Source: Gloeocapsopsis sp. IPPAS B-1203 (GTDB lineage: Bacteria > Cyanobacteriota > Cyanobacteriia > Cyanobacteriales > Chroococcidiopsidaceae). Taken from it: a stretch of 64,000 nt of DNA. Positions 54,092 to 63,024 of this stretch are shown here, piece by piece. Location of the stretch: contig NZ_PEIG01000005.1 in assembly GCF_002749975.1 (NCBI RefSeq), positions 62,001 to 126,000 on the forward strand, given 5' to 3'. A program made the position numbers and the translations under genes. The notes beneath the pieces are model-generated. The model saw only the letters and a program-made list of their open reading frames with translations. It did not search any database and had not been told where the DNA came from. Each line of letters begins with the position of its first letter. Within the stretch, counting starts at the first letter, position 1.

Positions 54092-55018
54092 ATGAAGATA
54101 AGTGTTATTATTCCTTGTTATAATGCAGCAGAAACAATTGCTGTGCAACTAGAAGCACTGGCAACTCAAACATGGAAAGATGCGTGGGAAATTATTGTTG
54201 TTGATAATGGCTCCACGGATAATTCAGTTGCAATTGTTGAAAAATATCAAAAACAAATCCCAAACCTCCGGTTAATTCGTGCAAGCGATCGCCCTGGTGC
54301 TGCTTATGCACGCAATGCTGGTGTGAGAAACGCAACTGGAGAAGCACTATTATTTTGTGATGCTGACGATCAAGTTGAGTCAGGCTGGCTAAGTGCAATG
54401 GGAGAAGCACTTCTTAAGTATGATTTTGTGGCTGGACGATTTGATTACACTCAACTCAACGAGTCATGGCTAATTAACAGCGAGATCTTTCAGGTTCAAA
54501 AAGCTGGACTTTCGCAGTATGAGTTTTCACCTTATTTACCTTTTGCTGGAAGTGGAAATCTTGGTATTAAAAAAGTATTACATCAAGCTGTGGACGGATT
54601 TAACGAAAACTTAATATATGCCGAAGATACTGACTATTGTTTCAGGGTTCAGCTAACAGGTACTCAACTGCATTTCATTGAAGATGCTGTAGCTCAAATT
54701 CGCCTGCGCCATACATTAAAAGATATTCATAAACAAGGAAAAAATTGGGCTGAAAGCCATATCTACCTCCGCTTACTATATGGCATTTCACTTAGTAATT
54801 TTGTAGTATTTGGTTATCTAATAAAGGTTTTATTATATCCCATAAAAATTATCTTTTACCTTAAAAATAAAAGTAGATTTGCAGAATGGGTGTGGATACT
54901 TGGTTGGAATATTGGAATTTTAAAAGGAAGTATTAAGTATTCTCAGAATATGACATTTAAAAATAATGTACTGGCGAAGAACAATAATCAAAAAGTAAAA
55001 ATTATTACAGCTAATTAG
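54092..55018 (+). CDS. Family 2 glycosyltransferase
   Basis: 308 residues. KISVIIPCYNAAETIAVQLE, EIIVVDNGSTDNSVAIVEKY and EALLFCDADDQVESGWLSAM (DxD) form the GT-A core. SGNLGIKKVLHQAVDGFNEN and EDTDYCFRVQL form the acceptor side. Two hydrophobic segments near the C-terminus (LSNFVVFGYLIKVLLYPIKI; FAEWVWILGWNIGILKG) suggest membrane contact. The gene is AT-rich. A PIG-L deacetylase starts five bases after its stop, so the two are coupled and probably modify one glycan or glycolipid. Confidence 0.88.
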   Translation: MKISVIIPCYNAAETIAVQLEALATQTWKDAWEIIVVDNGSTDNSVAIVEKYQKQIPNLRLIRASDRPGAAYARNAGVRNATGEALLFCDADDQVESGWLSAMGEALLKYDFVAGRFDYTQLNESWLINSEIFQVQKAGLSQYEFSPYLPFAGSGNLGIKKVLHQAVDGFNENLIYAEDTDYCFRVQLTGTQLHFIEDAVAQIRLRHTLKDIHKQGKNWAESHIYLRLLYGISLSNFVVFGYLIKVLLYPIKIIFYLKNKSRFAEWVWILGWNIGILKGSIKYSQNMTFKNNVLAKNNNQKVKIITAN

Positions 55019-55023
55019 AAAAT

Positions 55024-55803
55024 ATGTTGATTAACAAATACTATCAAAAAATCAAACAGCGGTTACTCTTAAAATCTCGATTTATTTATTTATGGTGGTT
55101 GTACAAGAAAAGCAAAGCGATCGCCTCGAATCAAAAATCAGCAATCGTCTTTGCACCCCACCAAGATGATGAAACATTAGGTTGTGGTGGCGCAATTGCT
55201 TTAAAGTGCGAGCAGGGAGTTCCCTTAGATGTTGTATTTTTAACAGATGGTAGGGCATCCTATGCAGATTATCCGCAAATTTGCCCCGATCAGTTAGTAC
55301 AAACTCGTCAACAAGAAGCGATCGCCGCCCTTAAAACTCTTGGTGTTTTGCCATCTGCAATTCACTTTCTTGGCAAACCTGATGGTGGTTTATTGCAATT
55401 ATCTGCCAGAGAACGTCAGCAAACTATTGATCAACTAGTACAGTTGTTACGCGATCGCCAACCGCAAGAGGTGTACATACCCTATAAACAAGATATTCAC
55501 CCTGACCATAAAGAGACTTATGCTTTAGTACAAGCTGCAGTGCAAAAAACAAACTTATCTATTGAAGTGTTGCAGTATCCTGTATGGACGCGTTGGGTAC
55601 CACATCAACTTGATTTCAAATCAGTAGAGCTTGCCAACGTATATAGATTACCAATTAATAATGTCATCAACAAAAAAATTAAGGCTTTAGAAGCTTATCA
55701 ATCGCAGTACTCTAGTGTAGTTCCTGGGATTGAACCAATTCTGCCATCAGGTTTTATGCAATGTTTCTTTTCTCCATACGAAATCTTTTTCAAAGCATCG
55801 TAA
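55024..55803 (+). CDS. PIG-L (LmbE-type) zinc N-deacetylase, second copy
   Basis: 259 residues. A basic N-terminal stretch with a short hydrophobic part (RFIYLWWLYKK) precedes VFAPHQDDETLGCGGAIAL, where Gln replaces the usual Pro after His, and YIPYKQDIHPDHKETYALVQ. Zinc ligands are present. It follows the GT2 gene by five bases. It differs clearly from the deacetylase at 20766-21518, so it is a separate paralogue, not a recent duplication. Confidence 0.9.
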   Translation: MLINKYYQKIKQRLLLKSRFIYLWWLYKKSKAIASNQKSAIVFAPHQDDETLGCGGAIALKCEQGVPLDVVFLTDGRASYADYPQICPDQLVQTRQQEAIAALKTLGVLPSAIHFLGKPDGGLLQLSARERQQTIDQLVQLLRDRQPQEVYIPYKQDIHPDHKETYALVQAAVQKTNLSIEVLQYPVWTRWVPHQLDFKSVELANVYRLPINNVINKKIKALEAYQSQYSSVVPGIEPILPSGFMQCFFSPYEIFFKAS

Positions 55804-55951
55804 TTAACAATCGTTTCAACACATTTTACATACACCTGATGTTCATCCTGCGTGCTTAGGTGTAATGGTATTAAGCTTTGCTTTAAGAACAGTTGTATAA
55901 GTCTTGTTCAAGATAAACTAGCGCTGTACTAGCCATGCGGTCTTTTTGCTC

Positions 55952-56407
55952 ATGCTGACTCGTTACCGTCAACCAGTATCACTCTCACTCATTTCTACAG
56001 ATTTACCCTTACGGTACGTTGTGCAAACTGCAGCTACGTTAGAACAAAAAGATCGTGAAAGTTTTCATCTTTTGATCTCAGAACCTTCAAAGAAAACTCT
56101 GCATCCATCCGCTAGCTCTAGTCTTCTTTGGTTTGAAATTTCACCTGATAGAGTGATTATGACTAGACAAGCAGAAAACCAAGTTTGCTATCGTCACTTT
56201 TGGGAACATGGAGTTTACGGAACTAGCCGCTATTGGTTAGGAAACGGATTTTTTCAAGGTAGCGAAAATATGCTGCAACTGCGTAATTTTACTAAGCAGT
56301 TAACTTTAGTGAGTCACCCCTTACCGCAGCAACTGCAAATTGAGTATGAATTGTGGTCACAAGTGCAACTGGGTCGTTATATTTTAAAGCTAAAGATGCA
56401 CCACTGA
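55952..56407 (+). CDS. Hypothetical protein
   Basis: 151 residues from the ATG at 55952 (a TTG two codons up is in frame). It is soluble, Leu/Gln/Ser-rich, with no signal or membrane segment. YRHFWEHGVYGTSRYWLGNG is the most distinctive stretch. I recognise no family. It converges on the CPBP protease gene, with 9 bases between stops. Confidence 0.6.
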   Translation: MLTRYRQPVSLSLISTDLPLRYVVQTAATLEQKDRESFHLLISEPSKKTLHPSASSSLLWFEISPDRVIMTRQAENQVCYRHFWEHGVYGTSRYWLGNGFFQGSENMLQLRNFTKQLTLVSHPLPQQLQIEYELWSQVQLGRYILKLKMHH

Positions 56408-56416
56408 TCAAGCGAA

Positions 56417-58006
56417 TTAAGTAGAACTGCTACCTAAGATAAAAAGACTAAGAAGAGTACCACTATTCCAAAGACTATGGAGTAACATCGGTGCGAGGAG
56501 GTTGCGCGATCGCGTATAAACAACACCTAAGACCATTCCTAACACTGTCAGCGGCAAAATTTCGGCGACGCTAAGGTGTGCAACCGCAAACAGCAACGAA
56601 CTAAGAAGAATTGCGCCCCAAACAGATACATAGCGTGTCAGCGAGGGTAAAAGAAAACCACGAAATAGTAATTCCTCAAAAATCGGGGCGGCGATCGCAG
56701 CGGTGAAAAAGAAAATTGCCAGTGCTACTTGATCTTGTGCCTGCAATGCTAAAGATAATAGCGGGTTACTACCTCCTTGCCCTTGCCAGATTTGTTGATT
56801 AATCAGTGACACAATCACAACTAGTGGTAGTGCAGCACAATAACCTCCTAATCCCCATAAAAACCAATTTCCTTGTAAGTCAAAGCGAAACCAATTTTTG
56901 GGCAAGGGAAAAAAGGGTTTAATCGATAAAACTAGCACTATTAACCCACCCAAAGCTACTGTCAGATAAGTTGTCAAAATATAAAAAGCCTGAACGCGCA
57001 CGCCTGAACCTGAAGGTGGTCTAATTTGCAGTAGCGCAAATCCCAAGGGGACAGCAATTTGACCCATAAAGAAAAAACCGAGGATAAACACCTGCCAAAC
57101 AGTTTCACCAGTCCAAGGAGTTGACCAACGTGCATCTTCATTTTGTGCTAATAGCGCATCTTTGCCTTTCAATAAGCGCTGGGCACATAAAAATAGCAGT
57201 AACCCAATACCTACTATGCCACCGAAAGCTGGTAAACTCCCGATAAATGCGAGTTTAATTAAAGCTTGCTGCGCTGTTGCTTGTTCCGTTGCTTGTAATT
57301 GTGTCAGGGTATCTTGGCGTTGCTGGATTTGATAAAGTTGAGATAGAGCACGATAGCGAAACCAACCATCTAAGTTATTTTGGAGTAGTTGTTCTCCATC
57401 AGGTATTATCCGAGGAGGATCGCTCCAAAGTCCAATCAAAACAGTAGCAGTTTCGGCTAGCACTGCTTGCTGTTGATTATTAACTTGCTGTTGAAAGTTT
57501 GTCCAAGTTTGAATTGCGGTATCTGTTTGTCCTTGCTGTACCTGTAGAAGTCCTAGCCGTAGATCTAATTCAGCAATTAGTCTTTGTAATTGAGCGCGGG
57601 ATTGTTGTAATTGTTCCTGCTGTCGCGGACGCGAAGTATTTGTAACTGGTGCAATTTCAGACTGTGGCTTAGGAGTTGCAGGGGTAGTTACAGATTCCGA
57701 CTGCAACTGTTTAAGTTGATTGTTAGCTTTGTCTAAGTTAACCTGTGCTGACGTTCTTGCTTCTTGATATTGCTCTAATGCGGAATTAAGCGGTTGTTCT
57801 CCGAGTAAAGCACTGCGGGCATTGCTGAGACTCGTGCTGTCATCGCCTTGAGGTTGCCACTCTTGCGCATGTAAAAGTAAATTTGCTTGGTACAGTTCTA
57901 AACGACTTTGAATTTGTGGTTGTTGCCAGCTTTCCCACAAAGACGCACCAGCAAACAAAATTGCAACTACTGTTAGCAAACTTAAGATGATCCGCTTAAT
58001 TGTCAT
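56417..58006 (-). CDS. CPBP-family intramembrane metalloprotease
   Basis: 529 residues from the ATG at 58006, which follows a run of six G; a longer start at 58111 is unlikely. An N-terminal anchor, a Gln-rich periplasmic coiled region (about 40-200) and about eight membrane helices follow. The CPBP/Abi motifs are FEELLFRGFLLPSLTRYV (Glu-Glu), LSSLLFAVAHLSVAEILP and LLAPMLLHSLWNSGTL. Relatives process prenylated or bacteriocin-like substrates; the function in cyanobacteria is mostly unknown. The last in-frame residues suggest a complete protein. Confidence 0.87.
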   Translation of the reverse strand: MTIKRIILSLLTVVAILFAGASLWESWQQPQIQSRLELYQANLLLHAQEWQPQGDDSTSLSNARSALLGEQPLNSALEQYQEARTSAQVNLDKANNQLKQLQSESVTTPATPKPQSEIAPVTNTSRPRQQEQLQQSRAQLQRLIAELDLRLGLLQVQQGQTDTAIQTWTNFQQQVNNQQQAVLAETATVLIGLWSDPPRIIPDGEQLLQNNLDGWFRYRALSQLYQIQQRQDTLTQLQATEQATAQQALIKLAFIGSLPAFGGIVGIGLLLFLCAQRLLKGKDALLAQNEDARWSTPWTGETVWQVFILGFFFMGQIAVPLGFALLQIRPPSGSGVRVQAFYILTTYLTVALGGLIVLVLSIKPFFPLPKNWFRFDLQGNWFLWGLGGYCAALPLVVIVSLINQQIWQGQGGSNPLLSLALQAQDQVALAIFFFTAAIAAPIFEELLFRGFLLPSLTRYVSVWGAILLSSLLFAVAHLSVAEILPLTVLGMVLGVVYTRSRNLLAPMLLHSLWNSGTLLSLFILGSSST

Positions 58007-58324
58007 CAATCCCCCCGTTACAGCCTGATTGAGAGCGCGATTCGCACCCTTGTGGAATGATAGCAAGGATTGAGAGCAGGGGAGCAGAGGGGCGAGACGG
58101 GAAGTCGTCAAGTGTTGAGTGTTGAATTATGAGTGTTGAGTTAAGAAAATTCTTTTAATTCAAAAGGTGCTAAGGCACTGCTACGCTAACAAAATTCAAA
58201 ACTAACCACTAGTCACTAATTCTCTTGTTAACAAGTGTTCATCGCACGTTAAAATAACGCTGGCTTGCCTGTGCTGCAAATGCAGTGAGCTAGGTAATAG
58301 AAGTGCTGTTGGAGGATAACTAGA

Positions 58325-59683
58325 TTGACCACTCGTGTAATCATTGTGCGTCACGGTCAAAGCAGCTACAACACTGAAAAGCGCATTCAGGGTCGTAGTG
58401 ATGTGTCAACTTTAACTGAAAAAGGGCAAAACGATGCTCGTAAAGTTGGTGCTGCGCTGAGTCACTTAAATTTTGCTGCCGTTTATACGAGTCCCCTACA
58501 GCGAGCAAAACACACAGCAGAAATGATCTGCAGTTGCTTGGCTACATCACTAAAGCCCCAACCCTCCAGTAACTTGATGGAAGTTGATTTGCCTTTATGG
58601 GAAGGAATGGTTTCATCTGAGGTACGTGAGAAATTTCCTGATGCTTACCGTCTGTGGCATGAACATCCAGAGCAACTTGTCATGGTAGTGCGATCGCGTG
58701 AAAACAACGAATATTTCCCAATCCTCAGTTTGTACGAACAGGCAAAGCAATTCTGGGAAGAAACTTTGCCGCGTCATGCAGGAGAAACGATTCTCATCGT
58801 TGGGCACAATGGCATTAACCGCGCTTTAATTAGTACTGCTTTAGGAATTTCACCTCAACGTTACCACTCGATACAGCAATCGAACTGTAATGTCACAGTA
58901 TTAAACTTTGATCCGGCGACTCCCTCACATCAGAAAGACAGCAAGTGGGGAGCGGTACAGCTAGAATCACTCAATCAAACTGCTCATTTAGGCGAAGTTT
59001 TACCTTCATTACGACCACATCATCAAGGGCAGCGCCTTCTACTTGTTCGCCACGGTGAAACTGAATGGAATCGCCAAACACGGTTTCAGGGGCAAATCGA
59101 TGTTCCGCTTAATGATAATGGTCGGCAACAGGCACAAAAAGCTGCAGAATTTCTAAAAAATGTCCAACTAGATTTTGCAGTCAGTAGCCCGATGCTGCGT
59201 CCTAAAGAAACAGCGGAAATTATTTTGCAGCATCATTCTAAAATTCAACTGCAGTTACATGCCGATCTCCAAGAGATTAATCACGGACTTTGGGAAGGTA
59301 AATTAGAAGCAGAAATTGAGCAAGCGTTTCCAGGTGAATTACATCAATGGCGGACAGCACCAGCAGAGGTACAGATGCCCCAAGGCGAGAATTTACAGCA
59401 AGTCTGGCAACGTAGTGTCACTGCGTGGCGGAGTATTCTTGATTCAGCAGCAAGTCAAACTAATGCACTAGTTGTAGCGCATGACGCGACAAATAAAGTG
59501 CTACTTTGTCACGTTTTAGGGTTATCACCTGCTCATTTCTGGAACTTCCGTCAAGGAAATGGGGCTGTTAGTGTAATTGACTATCCGCAAGGTGCGGCAG
59601 GTTTACCTGTACTGCAAGCAATGAATATCACAACTCATCTCGGTGGAGGTGTTCTTGATAAAACTGCCGCAGGGGCGTTGTAA
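58325..59683 (+). CDS. Tandem histidine phosphatase
   Basis: 452 residues from a TTG at 58325, with GGAGG nine bases before. Two phosphoglycerate-mutase-like domains are fused: the first has IIVRHGQSSYN and ILIVGHNGINRALI, the second LLVRHGETEWN and ALVVAHDATNKVLL. Both RHG phospho-acceptor His are intact. Similar two-domain proteins in cyanobacteria are annotated as phosphoglycerate mutase or phosphoserine phosphatase (PspA type); which reaction applies cannot be read from sequence. It precedes the dihydroorotase-like gene by 50 bases. Confidence 0.88.
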   Translation: MTTRVIIVRHGQSSYNTEKRIQGRSDVSTLTEKGQNDARKVGAALSHLNFAAVYTSPLQRAKHTAEMICSCLATSLKPQPSSNLMEVDLPLWEGMVSSEVREKFPDAYRLWHEHPEQLVMVVRSRENNEYFPILSLYEQAKQFWEETLPRHAGETILIVGHNGINRALISTALGISPQRYHSIQQSNCNVTVLNFDPATPSHQKDSKWGAVQLESLNQTAHLGEVLPSLRPHHQGQRLLLVRHGETEWNRQTRFQGQIDVPLNDNGRQQAQKAAEFLKNVQLDFAVSSPMLRPKETAEIILQHHSKIQLQLHADLQEINHGLWEGKLEAEIEQAFPGELHQWRTAPAEVQMPQGENLQQVWQRSVTAWRSILDSAASQTNALVVAHDATNKVLLCHVLGLSPAHFWNFRQGNGAVSVIDYPQGAAGLPVLQAMNITTHLGGGVLDKTAAGAL

Positions 59684-59733
59684 AGTACTGAGTAATTGGT
59701 GTCAGGTGAGCAATCTGTATCCAAGTAAAATTC

Positions 59734-61005
59734 ATGAAGAGTGAACTACTACAACAAGTTCGAGTAATTGATCCTGTATCGAATACCGATAAGGTGGTTG
59801 ATGTTTTAGTTGTTGATGGTGTGATTCGAGCATTACAGGAAAATATTTCTGATTATCCAACAGATACGCAGGTGCGTAGTTGTCGCGGGCTTGTGTTAGG
59901 ACCTGGATTGGTAGATTTGTATAGCCACTCCGGTGAACCAGGTTTTGAAGAACGAGAGACTTGGCGATCGCTAATTGCATCTGCTTTATCTGGCGGTTTT
60001 ACTCGATTGCATATTTTACCGGATACTATGCCTGCAATTGATAACCTGTCAGTGTTAACTCGGCTACAACAGAACCTAGAAGCAGCCACAGTTAAGGTTA
60101 ATTTTTGGGCAGCACTGACGCTTGGTGTTAAAGGTCAACAAATGACCGAATTAGCAGAGTTAGCCAGCGAATCTCATGTAGTCGGTTTTGCCGATGGTCG
60201 CGCAATTGAAAATTTAGCATTACTACGGCGCTTGCTGGAATACATTAAACCAATCAACAAGTCTGTTGCGCTTTGGGCGTGTGATTCGCAGTTGGCAGGA
60301 AATGGGGTGATGCGCGAAGGTACTCAATCAGTTCGCTTTGGATTGCCAGGAAATCCGGCGATCGCTGAAACTGCTGCGTTGGTTGCTATTCTGGAAGTTG
60401 TTGCTGCGGTTGGTACTCCGGTACATATTATGCGGGTTTCGACTGCACGCAGTGTCGAATTAATTCAGGCGGCAAAAGCACAAGGTTTACCAATTACTGC
60501 AAGTACGACTTGGATGCACTTGCTTTGCGATACTCAAGCGGTAAAAAGTTACAATCCACATCTGCGATTAGAACCACCTTTGGGGAATACTATCGATGTT
60601 CAGGCACTACGTCAGGGGGTACGTTCGGGGACTATAGATGCGATCGCTATCGATCACACTCCTTATACCTACGAAGAAAAAACTGTTGCTTTTGCTGAAG
60701 CTCCTCCTGGTGCAATTGGTCTAGAGTTAGCCTTACCTTTGCTGTGGCAAAATCTTGTAGAAACGAGTGAATGGTCAGCAGTTGAATTGTGGCGCAGTCT
60801 CAGCACTTATCCCACTCAGTGTTTACAACAAAAACCTAGTACTATTTCTCCTAACACCGCTGCAGAAATGATTCTTTTCGATCCTCAGCAGACGTGGACG
60901 GTAGAGTCACAAACACTAAAATCGCTTTCTACTAATACCCCTTGGTTGGGACATAAATTAACTGGTCGTGTTGTCCAAACTTGGTTGTCAAAATCAGGAA
61001 ACTGA
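59734..61005 (+). CDS. Dihydroorotase-like protein lacking metal ligands
   Basis: 423 residues with an amidohydrolase fold: GLVLGPGLVDLYSHSGEPGF, GGFTRLHILPDTMPAIDN, IHIMRVSTARSV-like and DAIAIDHTPYTYEEK. Compared with the genuine enzyme at 63025, DPQVHFREPG is DLYSHSGEPG, VHAED is LWACD, LHILHMST is VHIMRVST, and GIKIFMGS is lost; only the final Asp and nearby His remain. It should not bind the usual zinc pair. Non-catalytic PyrC-like subunits (PyrC') stabilise aspartate carbamoyltransferase in some bacteria; a similar role is inferred. Confidence 0.85.
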   Translation: MKSELLQQVRVIDPVSNTDKVVDVLVVDGVIRALQENISDYPTDTQVRSCRGLVLGPGLVDLYSHSGEPGFEERETWRSLIASALSGGFTRLHILPDTMPAIDNLSVLTRLQQNLEAATVKVNFWAALTLGVKGQQMTELAELASESHVVGFADGRAIENLALLRRLLEYIKPINKSVALWACDSQLAGNGVMREGTQSVRFGLPGNPAIAETAALVAILEVVAAVGTPVHIMRVSTARSVELIQAAKAQGLPITASTTWMHLLCDTQAVKSYNPHLRLEPPLGNTIDVQALRQGVRSGTIDAIAIDHTPYTYEEKTVAFAEAPPGAIGLELALPLLWQNLVETSEWSAVELWRSLSTYPTQCLQQKPSTISPNTAAEMILFDPQQTWTVESQTLKSLSTNTPWLGHKLTGRVVQTWLSKSGN

Positions 61006-61222
61006 TTCAATTCGGGGAATGTGCCAGAGTTAAATAAAATCTTTGATGAACATGGTAACAGCAAGAAAAAATAAGTTGCCCCACATTTGTTGGGTAATGG
61101 GTAATAGATACTGCTTGACCAATTACCAGTTACCAGCCCTTAAGTTATGTTTATTTTTCCCCACTTACTTAGTCAGGGGTAGCTGTTTGTTTGATGGTTA
61201 AATATCCCAAGGAGAGAGCAGC

Positions 61223-61450
61223 ATGAAACGAGTTCAGCAATTTACTGCAATTATTGAGCGTGAAGGAGATGGTTACGTAGCGTTGTGTCCAGAATTGGAT
61301 ATTGCTAGTCAAGGGAATTGTGTAGAGGAAGCAAAAAATAATTTGATTGAAGCTGTGCAACTATTTTTTGAAGTAGCAGATCCTTCAGAAATACAAAATC
61401 GCTTACGTACAGAAGTCTTCGTGACTCGATTGGAGGTTGCCGTTGGGTAA
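61223..61450 (+). CDS. hicB: HicB-type antitoxin
   Basis: 75 residues. FTAIIEREGDGYVALCPELD, then IASQGNCVEEAKNNLIEAVQ is the partly degraded RNase-H-like HicB fold; no C-terminal DNA-binding domain is seen, as in many short HicB proteins. AGGAGAGAGCAGC precedes the ATG. The toxin starts directly after its stop. The order antitoxin-toxin is the reverse of the common hicAB order. Confidence 0.9.
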   Translation: MKRVQQFTAIIEREGDGYVALCPELDIASQGNCVEEAKNNLIEAVQLFFEVADPSEIQNRLRTEVFVTRLEVAVG

Positions 61451-61666
61451 GTGCGAGTTTTATCCGGTCGAGAAGTCTGTCAAATTCTGGCAACACATGG
61501 CTTTGTGGAAGTACGACAACGCGGTAGCCATATCATTATGCAACTTAAAACTGAAGAAACAACGATTACGGTGCCTGTACCTAATTATGCAGAACTAAAG
61601 ATAGGAACTTTGCAATCAATTATTCGCCAATCAAGATTGCCACGTCATCTTTTTGAGGTTGTTTAA
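61451..61666 (+). CDS. hicA: HicA-type mRNA interferase
   Basis: 71 residues from a GTG that abuts the hicB stop. VLSGREVCQILATHGFVEVR and RQRGSHIIMQLKTEETTITV carry the dsRBD-like fold and the catalytic His. The end, LKIGTLQSIIRQSRLPRHLF, is complete. It overlaps the beginning of a monooxygenase fragment by 14 bases. Confidence 0.92.
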   Translation: MRVLSGREVCQILATHGFVEVRQRGSHIIMQLKTEETTITVPVPNYAELKIGTLQSIIRQSRLPRHLFEVV

Positions 61667-61949
61667 TGCCATTCCATTTGAGGGGGAACGACGGTCAAAT
61701 TTACAGGCAGTTCAAGTTAATGCAGTGCCAACATGGCGATACCCAATCGATAATAAGCTAGTCTACTTTTTTCTAGCGCTGAATGTATCGCTGATGGTGA
61801 TTCCTATTCCAGGTGGTGGATGCAGATTTTTTGCCTTTACCACCGATCCCGATCCATCCCAAAAAGAGCCGCCGACGCTGGAAGAAATGCGATCGCTGTT
61901 GCCCGAACTTAGCTATCGTAGCCAATCTACTCACATTAGTCAGATATAA
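61653..61949 (+). pseudogene. Internal fragment of an FAD-dependent monooxygenase
   Basis: 98 codons. PFEGERRSNLQAVQVNAVPT, then KLVYFFLALNVSLMVIPIPG and GGCRFFAFTTDPDPSQKEPP resemble the middle, substrate-binding part of PheA/TfdB-type aromatic monooxygenases (several hundred residues when intact). The FAD-binding N-terminus and the C-terminus are missing. The fragment begins exactly at the end of hicA, so the toxin-antitoxin unit probably inserted into or replaced part of an older gene. Confidence 0.6.
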
Positions 61950-62013
61950 CTAAAGAGCGAGTTTTAAGCTCAGCAGTTGTATTGCCAAGGATCTCAAAGA
62001 CATTGATAGTTTC

Positions 62014-62592
62014 TCAGTTTAATTCTCCTACTCGATTAGGAGGCCAAAAGCGGACTACTGCACGTCCTATAATGTTGTCGCGCGGGACAAAGCCCCAAAA
62101 ATGGCTATCATAACTATTGTTTCGGTTATCACCCAGGACTAAGTAAGAGTCTTCTGGTACGAACACAGGTCCATACAAGTACTGAGGAGGAGCTTCGATG
62201 TAGTTCTCTCGTAACGGCTGGTCGTCAATGTAAACTCGTCCACCTCTCACTTCTACCTTATCTCCTGGAAGCCCTACAATTCTTTTGATAAAAGCATCTT
62301 TGAGATTTGGGTTTTCTTGAATAATCCCTTCAGTGGGAGAAAATACGACAATATCTCCTCGTTGTGGGTTCGTGAAGCGATAACTCAATTTATCGACAAT
62401 CAACTTGTCATACTTTTGTAGCGTTGGTAGCATTGACTCAGAAGGTATCCAACGCGCTTCAGCTACAAAGGTACGAATTCCTAACGCAAGAATAATACTC
62501 AAAAAGATTGTTCTTCCTAGTTCGCCAATCCAAGAACCTTCGTTTTCTTGTCGCGAATTTTTATTCGATGCTTGATCTGGCACACGAGACAT
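62014..62592 (-). CDS. lepB: Signal peptidase I
   Basis: 192 residues. One N-terminal membrane helix (LGRTIFLSIILALGIRTFVA), catalytic Ser53 in WIPSESMLPTLQKYDKLIV and Lys103 in FIKRIVGLPGD, then YLVLGDNRNNSYDSHFWGFV (box E). It cleaves Sec and Tat signal peptides in thylakoid and plasma membranes. The length fits cyanobacterial LepB. It is divergent from pyrC. Confidence 0.95.
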   Translation of the reverse strand: MSRVPDQASNKNSRQENEGSWIGELGRTIFLSIILALGIRTFVAEARWIPSESMLPTLQKYDKLIVDKLSYRFTNPQRGDIVVFSPTEGIIQENPNLKDAFIKRIVGLPGDKVEVRGGRVYIDDQPLRENYIEAPPQYLYGPVFVPEDSYLVLGDNRNNSYDSHFWGFVPRDNIIGRAVVRFWPPNRVGELN

Positions 62593-63024
62593 AGAGCTTT
62601 AATTAAAACAACGGAAAGATGTTAATAACTAATCTAACGAGCGAAAATACTTTGATTTATTAATTCTAACTAGAAAAAGCTTACATTAATGTAACACTGG
62701 TATCCTGAAAAGTTTTGTTGAATTTTTAGGATTTGAACGAAAGACATGGTAACTGTGTGGTTTTACTGTAGAAGAAGATAGTCACGAAGGAGCGCCCAAA
62801 CAACTTGTGTAGCGATGAATGTGGTTAGGACATTACTTAAGCTTATAATTATTGTCTTGTAAAGTTTGCGGGCAATCTAACCTTTGCTGATCTAACTATC
62901 TTTTGACTCTGACCCCTGACCCTAACCTCTGCTATATGTGCTGTTTTGTCAGTTTTTATGTAAATCCTGCTATTTTCAAAGTATAGTCACCTGTCACACT
63001 AAACTCCATTCCTTCTGCATTGTC
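62593..63024. other. Divergent intergenic region lepB-pyrC
   Basis: 432 bases with no recognised gene. A TGACCCCTGACCCTAACC low-complexity string lies near 62917. Promoters for both genes must be here. Confidence 0.5.
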
